Assembly (NCBI GenBank): GCA_946478985.1
Contig: CAMLDZ010000021.1
Location: forward strand, 1 to 35,313
DNA length: 35,313 bases
Direction: 5' to 3'
DNA from: an uncultured Solimonas sp.
GTDB lineage: Bacteria; Pseudomonadota; Gammaproteobacteria; Nevskiales; Nevskiaceae
Numbering within the stretch: position 1 is the first letter of the stretch; each line of letters starts with the position of its first letter. The notes below the pieces were generated by a model. The model searched no databases. It was not told where the DNA came from and was given only the letters and a program-made list of their open reading frames with translations. Both the position numbers and the translations under genes were made by a program. This document shows positions 24,857-32,609 of the stretch, in pieces.

Positions 24857-25137
24857 TACTTCACGTAGGCCGTGAGGAAGTCGGCCAGCTGGCCGAGCGT
24901 GAGGTCATCGACGTAACGGCCGTCCTTCATCAGCAGCTTGTCGAACGGCGTCTTGTGCAGGCCGAAGTCTTCCTCGATCGCGACGATGAACTGGATGATG
25001 TCGATCGACTCGAAGCCCAGGTCGGCGAGCAGCTTGGTATCGCGGCTGTAGCCCTCGTCGAGGTCCTTGTCCCAGTCCTGCGTGAAGTCGTCGAGCAGGG
25101 TGCCGAGCTTGTTGAAGATATCGTCGCTGCTGGCCAT
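24856..25137 (-). CDS. Free-standing acyl carrier protein
   Basis: ACP of 93 residues with the conserved phosphopantetheine site LADLGFESIDIIQFIVAIEE, in which Ser44 of GFESID is the attachment residue. The acidic helix II following it and a Lys- and Asp-rich C-terminal helix are typical. It would carry acyl intermediates between the large synthases, the hexapeptide acyltransferase and the hydrolase. Its sequence (YVDDLTLGQLADFL, DKLLMKDGRY) differs from housekeeping AcpP, in agreement with a dedicated pathway ACP. A PPTase domain for its activation is encoded in the same operon. Start: the ATG at 25137 is 11 bp behind the stop of the acyltransferase gene; the much longer frame upstream is a shadow of that gene. 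Confidence 0.88.
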   Translation of the reverse strand: MASSDDIFNKLGTLLDDFTQDWDKDLDEGYSRDTKLLADLGFESIDIIQFIVAIEEDFGLHKTPFDKLLMKDGRYVDDLTLGQLADFLTAYVK

Positions 25138-25148
25138 CGGTGCAATGT

Positions 25149-25928
25149 CTACCAAGAGAAAAGCGGTTGCGGGAGCGCCTCGATCGTCAAGCCTTCGGGC
25201 TTGCGCGCCAGGCTGAACGTGGCCGGCTGCAGCGGCTGCAGCTGCCCTTCGGCGAGACGGCTTTCGAAGAAATCGAGCGTGGCCTCGACCTGCTGGAAGT
25301 CGACGGCGGTCTTGAACGGGGCGAGATCGTAGCGCCACCACTGCAGCTTTAGGAAGCGCTCGACGAGCGCATCGGCGAAACGCATGCGGATCACCCGTGC
25401 CGGCGAGCCGACCGCGATCGCGTACGCCGGCACGTCGCGCGTCACTACGCTGCGTGCGCCGACGATCGCGCCGTCGCCGATCGTCACGCCGCGCTTCACG
25501 AAGCTGGCGGCACCGACATAGGCCTCGTGGCCGATGATCGTGTCGTTGGGCATGGTGTCGACGAACGAGGGGCCGGGGATCTCGTCCGGCGCCAGCCGCG
25601 CGAAATCCTCGAACTGGTAGATGTTCGGCATGTAGCGCGGCCGTGTGAACGCGAACGGGTGCGAGCTGAACCAGTCGTTCGGATGCTCCGGCGGGCCGAT
25701 GATCGACGACTCGCCGATCTGCGAGTAACGCCCGAGCGTCACGCGGTACAGGCTGGTGTTGCCGGCCGCGTTGAAATACGTGAACGCGCCGACCTTGCAG
25801 TCCTTGAGACGGTGGCCGTAGATCCACGCCGGCCGCTCGAAGCGCAGGCTGCCCTGGATGCCGAGCGGCGCGCTCAGCATCAGGCCGTAGTCGTGCAGTT
25901 CCTTCGGCGTCTGCAGCGGGGTGCTCAT
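25149..25928 (-). CDS. Hexapeptide-repeat acyltransferase (LbH/CatB type)
   Basis: Protein of 259 residues with left-handed parallel beta-helix repeats. GAFTYFNAAGNTSLYRVTLG and GRYSQIGESSIIGPPEHPND stand near the middle, followed by IIGHEAYVGAASFVKRGVTI and DGAIVGARSVVTRDVPAYAI, the usual hexapeptide-transferase end with VGSPARVIRMRF. The His in SSHPFAF lies in a position like the catalytic His of CatB-type O-acetyltransferases. A trimeric O- or N-acyltransferase is expected, with acetyl-CoA or an acyl-ACP as donor; the adjacent ACP gene (11 bp) makes an acyl-ACP donor likely. The start codon touches a palindromic repeat whose GGGGTGAGGGC end serves as the probable ribosome-binding site. Confidence 0.8.
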   Translation of the reverse strand: MSTPLQTPKELHDYGLMLSAPLGIQGSLRFERPAWIYGHRLKDCKVGAFTYFNAAGNTSLYRVTLGRYSQIGESSIIGPPEHPNDWFSSHPFAFTRPRYMPNIYQFEDFARLAPDEIPGPSFVDTMPNDTIIGHEAYVGAASFVKRGVTIGDGAIVGARSVVTRDVPAYAIAVGSPARVIRMRFADALVERFLKLQWWRYDLAPFKTAVDFQQVEATLDFFESRLAEGQLQPLQPATFSLARKPEGLTIEALPQPLFSW

Positions 25929-25929
25929 G

Positions 25930-26025
25930 CCCTCACCCCAACCCCTCTCCCGCGGTGCGGGAGAGGGGCCTTTCCTTGCCTTCTCCCGCTTGCGGGAGAA
26001 GGTGCCCCGCAGGGGCGGATGAGGG
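25930..26025. repeat. Palindromic repeat pair upstream of the acyltransferase gene
   Basis: CCCTCACCCCAACCCCTCTC-type element (25930-25968, loop variant GGT) facing a second type TTCTCCCGCTTGCGGGAGAA-GGTGCCCCGCAGGGGCGGATGAGGG (25980-26025). The array fills the gap between the phosphodiesterase stop and the acyltransferase start. Confidence 0.9.
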
Positions 26026-26048
26026 CCGGTCGAACCGGAACACGCCCT

Positions 26049-27671
26049 TCACTCCATGTAGCCGAGCATCTGCAGCTGCTCGATCATCTTGGCCTTTTCC
26101 TCGGCGTCCATCTGCTCGCGACCTTCGGTGTCACGTTCCAGCCGCGTGCGCGCGCCTTTCTTGACCGGGTGCGCGGCCCAGAATTCCGGCGTGAAGAACG
26201 ACTCCGGCACCTCGCCTTCGAGATCGGAAGGAATCGACACGCCGAGGCTGTAGAGCAGGGTGGAGGTGACGTCGACGATCTTGCGGCGCTCGACCATGCC
26301 GGTTTTGGCGATGCCCTTGCCGTAGGCGATGAAGATGCCGTCCGGATGGTGCGTGCCGGCGGCGTGCGGGCGCTGCACGACGACCGGCGTCAGGTCGCGG
26401 ATCGACACGAAGCCGTTGTCGCGCAGCACCAGCGTCAGGTCGCAGGCGCGCTTCATGTGCTGGCCGGGGAACCACTCCTCACGCTTGAGCACGTCGACCA
26501 CCACCGGCTCGCCGAACTCGTTGCGCAGTTTCTTGAGATCGGCGATCAGTTGCTCGCGGAAGGCTTCGTACTCTTCCGGCGGCACGCCGTGATCGCCCGG
26601 CTTCTCGGCGACGCGGATGTGGATGCCGTTCGACGAGGGCGTGCGGCAATAGGCGCGTGTGCCGCTCCAGTCGAGGTTGGCGAAGTTGGCGGCCTCGCGG
26701 CGCATCGCCATCTCGGTGCCGTCGTTGACGGCCCATTTCAGATAGCCGAGTTCGGCCAGATAGGCGTTGATGCGCAGCACCTCGGTCGACGCCGTGAAGC
26801 CGTGATCGGAAGCGAAGAACACCTGCGTGTCCTCACCGGCCATCGTCACCAGCGTCTCGATGTAGCGGTCGAGGTTCTGGAAGTATTCGAGCACCACCTC
26901 GCGCATCAGGCGGTCATGCTCGCTGGGCTCGGCCTTCAGCAGTTCCGGGTCCAGCCACGGCCAGGCCTGGTGCTGGATCTTGTCGGTGCCGTCGAACATC
27001 ACCGCCATCAGGTCCGGACGATCCTGGCCGAGCACGAACTTGGCGATGTTGAACCACTGCTCCTCGCGCGGCAGGTGATAGCGCACCCACTTGTGTGTCT
27101 CGTCGGCGGACAGCGATTCCATCGCCTGCTGCTCGTTCTCGAAGTCCCAGGCCAGCTCCTTGGGATCGAAGCCCTCGACCTCGTTCTTCAGGCGCTCGAA
27201 CAACTCGCGCGGATGCGTGTTGCGGCGCAGATGCTTGGCCGGCGTGAAGCCCGGGATCACGGCGCCGTTGATGTTCTTCGGCGGCGGCGCGGTGACCGGG
27301 AAGTTCAGCGCCGCGCAGCTCAGCTTCTTGCGGCTGACGATCGACCAGATCGTCTCGGCGTCGATGTCGCGCGAGTCGTACAGCGTCCAGTAGACCTCGC
27401 CGCCCTTGTCCTCGGCGTTGATGAAGTCGAACACGCCGTGTTCGCCCGGACCCTTGCCGGTCATCAGCGAGGTCCAGGCCGGCGGCGTCAGCGGATTGGG
27501 CGTCGAGCGCAGCTTGGCGCGCACGCCGTTCTCGATCACCTTCTTCATGAACGGCATCGTCACGCCTACGCCGGGCAGATCGCGCGTCATCTCGTCGAGC
27601 ACGGTGAAGGTGCAGCCGTCGAGTCCGATGAACAGCGTCTTGGTCTTGCGGGGCGTGGCGGCAGCGTCCAT
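26049..27671 (-). CDS. Type I phosphodiesterase/nucleotide pyrophosphatase-family (alkaline phosphatase superfamily) protein
   Basis: Protein of 540 residues of the alkaline-phosphatase superfamily, COG3379-like. TLFIGLDGCTFTVLDEM has the first metal Asp, LTPPAWTSLMTGKGPGEHGV the nucleophile Thr/Ser region, FDGTDKIQHQ and FFASDHGFTAST the further metal ligands, and PHAAGTHHPDGIFIAYG a late His pair. The family hydrolyses phosphodiesters or pyrophosphates, or transfers phospho head groups. No signal peptide is evident, so the protein is probably cytoplasmic. It lies 27 bp behind the KS-AT-DH-PPT gene in the operon. Such genes accompany glycolipid or phospholipid-type pathways, so removal or transfer of a phosphate group on the lipid product is an inference. 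ATG at 27671. Confidence 0.78.
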   Translation of the reverse strand: MDAAATPRKTKTLFIGLDGCTFTVLDEMTRDLPGVGVTMPFMKKVIENGVRAKLRSTPNPLTPPAWTSLMTGKGPGEHGVFDFINAEDKGGEVYWTLYDSRDIDAETIWSIVSRKKLSCAALNFPVTAPPPKNINGAVIPGFTPAKHLRRNTHPRELFERLKNEVEGFDPKELAWDFENEQQAMESLSADETHKWVRYHLPREEQWFNIAKFVLGQDRPDLMAVMFDGTDKIQHQAWPWLDPELLKAEPSEHDRLMREVVLEYFQNLDRYIETLVTMAGEDTQVFFASDHGFTASTEVLRINAYLAELGYLKWAVNDGTEMAMRREAANFANLDWSGTRAYCRTPSSNGIHIRVAEKPGDHGVPPEEYEAFREQLIADLKKLRNEFGEPVVVDVLKREEWFPGQHMKRACDLTLVLRDNGFVSIRDLTPVVVQRPHAAGTHHPDGIFIAYGKGIAKTGMVERRKIVDVTSTLLYSLGVSIPSDLEGEVPESFFTPEFWAAHPVKKGARTRLERDTEGREQMDAEEKAKMIEQLQMLGYME

Positions 27672-27698
27672 GTGTTCCTGAAACTTTCCGTGAAGGTT

Positions 27699-30600
27699 TT
27701 AGATGAGGCAGAGCGCGACGATTTCGGCGTCGCCCGAGAAATGCAGGTCGACGGTCTGCGCGGCGCCGGCATGTTGCACGATCGCACGCGCGCGTGTCGG
27801 ATCGATGTTTTCGTAGCCAGTCACGTGCCAGTCGAGCGGGCGGCCCTGCAGGCCGCTGCCGAGCGCCTTGGCCAGCGCTTCCTTGGCGGCCCAGAAGGCG
27901 ACGATGCGGCGTGCGCGTTCGCCGCCGGAGGCGCCCGCCAGCAACTGCTGTTCCGCGCCGCTCAGCGCGCCGCTGGCCACCGCCTCGGCGTCGACGCCGT
28001 CGAGCCGCTGCAGGTCGATGCCGACGCGGCGATCGGTGGGCGCGCTGACAGCGACGGCGATGCCGCGGCTGTGGCTGATCGAGATTGACGGCGCTTCGGC
28101 CAGGCCGGCGATCGCGGCGAGCGGTCGGCCTGCGGGTTCGGCACCGATCGCGACGTCGGCGCAGGCCGGCAGGAAGCCGCGCTGCGTGGCCCAGACGCGT
28201 ACCGCGTCCTTGGCGGCGACGCGGCCGAGCAGCCATTCCTCGCGGCGAGGGCCGGCGGCCGGCAAGGCGTAGTAGGCCGCCAGCTCCGGCTCGCTGAGGG
28301 TCATGTGCGCCAGCACGCGCTTCCAGATCGCAAAACCCTGATCGAGGAAGCCAGCGGGGAAGCCGTCGACGCGGCGGGCGATCACGCCGTCCGGCAGGTG
28401 GCCGGCGAGCCAGTCGTCGCTGAGGAACTGCTGCGGCGGATCGAGACGGAAGTCGACGAAACGCGGCGGTGCCGCGAACTTGCGGTCCTCCCAGCCGTCG
28501 ATGCGCAGCAGCACGCGGCCTTGCGCGTCGAGCAGATCGAAGTCGGCACGGATCACGCCGTCGCCGGTGTTCTGCACGTCGGCGCGGCACAGCGCGCGCG
28601 TACCGGCGGCGGCCGGCGCGCTGTAGAGATCGACGCCTGCGACGCGGAACGGGAAGCAGTTGGCGCTCCAGCCCTCGTGCTCGGTGACCCAGTAAGCGGC
28701 GACGCTGCCGATCGCATCGAGCTGCGCCGCATCGCATTCGAAGCGCGGCGTCGCGGTGGAATCGAAGTAGGCGTCGGTCGCCAGTGTTTCGATGGTCGCC
28801 TCGATGCTGCGTTCGCCGACACGGTCGAGGCGCTTGACGCCCTGCAGGCGCGGGCCGTGGAACATGCCCTGCGCGTAGAGCCGCGCGTTGTCGTTGACCC
28901 GCGGCGCGCGGCTGTCGCGCGAGGCCCAGGCGCGCGCCGCCGGCGCGGCCGGATACTGCGCCGCCAGCCGCACTTCGCCCTCGAACACCAGCACGGCCTT
29001 GTCGCCGTCGAGCGCGAAGATGCGTGCGGCGACATGATCGGCGTCGCGGCCGCGTTCGGCGACCACGCGCACGCGCAGGGTCTTGCCGTCGAGCGCCAGC
29101 CAGCGGCTGCCGCGCAGATTGGCGAAGCCGGTGACGATGCGCTGGCCGCCATCGAAACGCACTGCGGCCTCGGCCAACATTTCCATGCTGAAGGTGAACG
29201 GCAGCACCGTCAGCGGCAGCAGATGGCGCTGCAGGCGGCTCGGCGTGCCGCCGATCGCGTGATCCTGCAGGAACAGGTCGCGGTGATGGTCGAGCACGCG
29301 TTCGGTGACCAGCTTGCCGGCGCTCTGCTCGACGATCTCGCCGAGCAGCGGAAAGCGCTGGGCGGCGGCGTTGAACCCCCTCTCCCCGCCCGCGGGGAGA
29401 GGGTTGGGGTGAGGGGCGCGCGAAGCACCGGCAAGCTGCTCCTCATCCGCCCTGCGGGCCCCTTCTCCCCGCTCGCGGGGAGAAGGGAATCCCGCTGCGG
29501 GAGAAATCTGGCCGCCGCCGAGCGCAGTCAGCACGCGGGCCTGACTGTCGAGGAAATCCTGCATCAGCGCGAAGTGCGTCTGCAGCGCCTGCGCACGCGG
29601 ATCGGCGATGGGTGCCGGCTCACGCGCCTTGAGCGGGACGACCTTGGGATGAGCGGCGCCATCGACAGCTTCGTCATGACGCGCGGGTGGCGGCGCGACG
29701 GCGGGAGCCGCCGGCGCGCGCTGTGCCGGCGCCCAGTCCGGCGGCAGCGACAGGTCCGGCATTTCCAGGCGCATGCGGATGCCGCGACGCTTCGGTACCG
29801 GCGGCGACGCCATGAGGTCCGGCGCGTCGATGTCGCGATGCGCATACAGGCCGGCCGGCTCGAAGGCGATGCCGGCCGCGAACACCTGTGCCAGCGCGTG
29901 ATGGAACTGCAGGATGCCGGCGCGGCGGCGGCTGTTGGTGGCTACCGCGACGACGTCGTCGTGCGCGCGCAGGGTGTCGGTGACGAACGAGCTCAGATTG
30001 CCGGCCGGGCCGACCTCGACAAACACGCGATAGCCATCCTCGTAGAGACGCTGCAGCGTCTCGGTGAAGCGCACGCGGTTTTCCCATTGTTCGGCGGCGA
30101 GCTTGCGGATCGCATCGGCCTTCTTCGGAAACGGACCGGCACTGCGCGCGCTGTACAGCGTGCAGCGGCCGGGGCCGAAGTCCTGGGTCTTGAAGTACTC
30201 GCGCAGCGCATCGGCGAAGGGCTTGAACTTCGGCGTGTGATAGGCGCGGCCGAATGGCAGCGCCGCGCAGATCGCGCCCTCCGCCGCCATCTCGGCGCGC
30301 AGTTTCTCGGCGGCTTCTGGCGTGCCGAACAGCACCAGCTGGTTCGGGCAGTTGTCCATCGCCACGATCAGCTCGCCGCTATCGTCGGCGTAGCGGGCGA
30401 GCAGCTGCTCGCGCATCTCGCCGCGTAGCGCGCCCAGCGTCAGCAGCGTGCCTTCCTCGATGCGGCCTTCGCTCTCCAGCCGCCGCGACAGCGCATTGAG
30501 CGTGCGCACCGCGTCGGCCAGCTCCTCGCGCTTGTGCACGCGGATCACGCCGCAGGCGGTCATCGCGGTGTTCTCGCCAGTGCTGTGGCCGAGCATGGCC

Positions 30601-32609
30601 TCGGGCTCGAAGTCGAGCGCGTTGAGCAGATCCTGCAGGCCCAGGGCCGCCGAGAACACGCTTTCGGCGGCGACGTCCATCGCATACAGCTGGTCTTCCA
30701 GCGCGCGGCGCGCATCGGCGGACAGGCCGCTCGGCGCCGGGAACAGCACCGGCGCGCGCGCGCCCATGCCGTTCGCAAGCCCCGTGCTCTCCATGAAGTC
30801 GAAGCGCTCGCGCACCTGCGGGAAATGCAGGCTCATGTCGGCGAGCATGTTGGGGTACTGCGCGCCCTCGCCGGGGTAGAGGAAGCACAGTTTGCCGGGC
30901 GCCTCGCCCTGGCCGTAGTAGACGCCGCTGCGCGTCTTGAACGGCTGCACGTCGTCGCGCTGCAGTTTCTCCAGCGCCTGTTCGAGTTTCTTGATCAGGT
31001 CGGCTTCGCCGTCGGCGACGATCGCCAGGCGGTGCACGCCGCGGGCCAGGCGGCTGCTGGCCTTGGCGATCTGCGCCAGCGTCGCCGGCTGCGCGGCGCG
31101 CAGATGCGCGAGCGCCTGGCGGATCTTGGCGAGCAGCGCGGCGTCGGTATCGCCGGCCAGCGTCACCAGTTCCGAGGGCATCGGCCGGTGCAGGATCGGC
31201 CGCACCGCACGGCGGCGCTCGCGATACTCCTCGAGGATCACGTGCGCGTTGATGCCGCCGAAACCGAAGGCATTGACGGCGGCGCGGCGCGGATGCTCGG
31301 CGCCGTGCACCCAGGGCCGCGTCTCGTTGTTGATGTAGAACGGGCTGTCGTCGAGGCCCAGCGCCGGATCGGGTTCATCGCACAGCGTCGGCGGCAGCAC
31401 CTTGTGATAGAGCGCCAGCGCGGTCTTGATCATCGACGCGCTGCCGGCCGCCGGCAGGCAGTGCGCGATCATCGACTTGACCGAGCCGACCGCCACCTGC
31501 GGCCCGCTGCCGCGTGCGCCGAAGATCTGCTTGAGCGTCTCGATCTCGGTGAGGTCGCCGATCGCCGTGCCGGTGCCGTGCGCCTCGATCAGGTCGATCG
31601 TCAGCGGATCGATGCCGGACGATTCGTAGGCGCGCTGCAGCGCCATCACCTGGCCTTCGAGGCGCGGCGTCAGCAGGCCCTTGGCGCGGCCGTCGGAGGC
31701 CGTGCCGATGCCCTTGATGACGGCGTAGATGCGGTCGCCGTCGCGCTCGGCGTCGTCGACGCGCTTGAGCACCAGCATGCCGCAGCCTTCGCCGAGCAGG
31801 GTGCCGCTGGCGCCCTTCTGGAACGGCCGGATGCGGTCGTGCGTGAGCGCCTGGATCTGGCAGAACTGGATGTACAGCTGCGACGGCGTCTGCGACTGCA
31901 CGCCACCGGTGATCATCAGGTCGCAGCGGCCGCTGACCAGTTCTCGGCAGGCGTTGTCGAGGGCGATCAGGCTCGACGCACAGGCGGCGTCGACGATGTA
32001 GTTGGGCCCCATCATGTTGAGGCGGTTGGCGATCAGGCCGGCGATCACGTTCGGCGTCAGCACGCTGACCATGTCGGCGTTGTAGACCGGCAGCTGGCCG
32101 CGGAAGTGCTGGTGCAGCTCGTCCAGCTCGGCTTCGCTCAAATCCGGGCGCAGGCCGCGCACCATCGCCATCGCCTGGTCGACGAACAGGCCGCGCGCCA
32201 GCATGCCGCCCATGCCGCGATTGCCGTAGGTGCCGCGGCCGATGACCACGCCGGCGCGTTCCGGATCGAAGGCGCGGCCGCCCGGCCCGTAGCCGGCGTC
32301 GCGCAGTGCGGCGCCGGCATGCTTGAGCGCGATCAGGTGATCCGGATCGCCGCCTTCGGCCAGGCTCGGCAGCACGCCGAATTCCAGCGGATCGACTTCG
32401 ATCGAGTCATGCAGGAAGCCGCCGAGGTTGGTGTAGATGCGGTCCGGTACCGTGCCGCTCTTGTCGAGGTATGGCCCGGTCCACTGCGCGCTCGCCTCGG
32501 TGACGGCGTCGACCTTGTCGAGGATGTTCTGCCAGTAGCGTCGCGTGTCCGGGGCGCCGGCATAGGCGCCGGACAGGCCGACGATCGCGATATCCAGCGG
32601 CTCGCTCAA
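27699..32609 (-). CDS. Multidomain polyketide/fatty-acid synthase: KS-AT-DH-phosphopantetheinyl transferase
   Basis: Protein of 1636 residues. KS domain about 1-460: DAACASS with catalytic Cys210, EAHGTGT with His344, VKSMIAHCLPAAG with Lys378 and His383. AT domain about 565-880: AMLGHSTGEN with Ser676 and RAYHTPKF with His791. A Pro/Ala linker about 950-1035 is followed by an inserted repeat-encoded segment (about 1041-1078). A double-hotdog DH region, about 1085-1380, has His1117 in LQDHAIGG and a probable Asp partner in FECDAAQLDAIGS. C-terminal Sfp/AcpS-like PPTase, about 1450-1636: EEWLLGRVAAKDAVRVW, VGIDLQRL with Asp1532, AFWAAKEALAKALG with Glu1577. No ACP or KR is present, so it must work with the upstream protein's ACP and KR or the free ACP. 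The start codon is TTG, overlapping the upstream stop by 4 bp (TTGA). Related to PfaC/HglC-type secondary-lipid synthases. Confidence 0.85.
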   Translation of the reverse strand: MSEPLDIAIVGLSGAYAGAPDTRRYWQNILDKVDAVTEASAQWTGPYLDKSGTVPDRIYTNLGGFLHDSIEVDPLEFGVLPSLAEGGDPDHLIALKHAGAALRDAGYGPGGRAFDPERAGVVIGRGTYGNRGMGGMLARGLFVDQAMAMVRGLRPDLSEAELDELHQHFRGQLPVYNADMVSVLTPNVIAGLIANRLNMMGPNYIVDAACASSLIALDNACRELVSGRCDLMITGGVQSQTPSQLYIQFCQIQALTHDRIRPFQKGASGTLLGEGCGMLVLKRVDDAERDGDRIYAVIKGIGTASDGRAKGLLTPRLEGQVMALQRAYESSGIDPLTIDLIEAHGTGTAIGDLTEIETLKQIFGARGSGPQVAVGSVKSMIAHCLPAAGSASMIKTALALYHKVLPPTLCDEPDPALGLDDSPFYINNETRPWVHGAEHPRRAAVNAFGFGGINAHVILEEYRERRRAVRPILHRPMPSELVTLAGDTDAALLAKIRQALAHLRAAQPATLAQIAKASSRLARGVHRLAIVADGEADLIKKLEQALEKLQRDDVQPFKTRSGVYYGQGEAPGKLCFLYPGEGAQYPNMLADMSLHFPQVRERFDFMESTGLANGMGARAPVLFPAPSGLSADARRALEDQLYAMDVAAESVFSAALGLQDLLNALDFEPEAMLGHSTGENTAMTACGVIRVHKREELADAVRTLNALSRRLESEGRIEEGTLLTLGALRGEMREQLLARYADDSGELIVAMDNCPNQLVLFGTPEAAEKLRAEMAAEGAICAALPFGRAYHTPKFKPFADALREYFKTQDFGPGRCTLYSARSAGPFPKKADAIRKLAAEQWENRVRFTETLQRLYEDGYRVFVEVGPAGNLSSFVTDTLRAHDDVVAVATNSRRRAGILQFHHALAQVFAAGIAFEPAGLYAHRDIDAPDLMASPPVPKRRGIRMRLEMPDLSLPPDWAPAQRAPAAPAVAPPPARHDEAVDGAAHPKVVPLKAREPAPIADPRAQALQTHFALMQDFLDSQARVLTALGGGQISPAAGFPSPRERGEGARRADEEQLAGASRAPHPNPLPAGGERGFNAAAQRFPLLGEIVEQSAGKLVTERVLDHHRDLFLQDHAIGGTPSRLQRHLLPLTVLPFTFSMEMLAEAAVRFDGGQRIVTGFANLRGSRWLALDGKTLRVRVVAERGRDADHVAARIFALDGDKAVLVFEGEVRLAAQYPAAPAARAWASRDSRAPRVNDNARLYAQGMFHGPRLQGVKRLDRVGERSIEATIETLATDAYFDSTATPRFECDAAQLDAIGSVAAYWVTEHEGWSANCFPFRVAGVDLYSAPAAAGTRALCRADVQNTGDGVIRADFDLLDAQGRVLLRIDGWEDRKFAAPPRFVDFRLDPPQQFLSDDWLAGHLPDGVIARRVDGFPAGFLDQGFAIWKRVLAHMTLSEPELAAYYALPAAGPRREEWLLGRVAAKDAVRVWATQRGFLPACADVAIGAEPAGRPLAAIAGLAEAPSISISHSRGIAVAVSAPTDRRVGIDLQRLDGVDAEAVASGALSGAEQQLLAGASGGERARRIVAFWAAKEALAKALGSGLQGRPLDWHVTGYENIDPTRARAIVQHAGAAQTVDLHFSGDAEIVALCLI
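29377..29487. repeat. Palindromic repeat pair inserted in frame within the PKS gene
   Basis: CCCCCTCTCCCCGC-CC-GCGGGGAGAGGGTTGGGGTGAGGGG at 29377-29415 faces CCTCATCCGCCCTGCGGGCCCCTTCTCCCCGC-TC-GCGGGGAGAAGGG at 29440-29487, the same two repeat types as in the intergenic arrays. Here they lie inside the open frame and encode the residues FPSPRERGEG...HPNPLPAGGERG between AT and DH. Confidence 0.85.

Noticed and set aside
24856..25827. Reading the ACP as the C-terminus of a 323-residue protein
   Set aside because: The upstream part is a frame shadow of the hexapeptide acyltransferase; the ACP has its own ATG 11 bp after that gene.
25527..28088. 853-codon plus-strand frame opposite the phosphodiesterase
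   Set aside because: Antisense shadow; the minus strand carries the metal-binding motifs.
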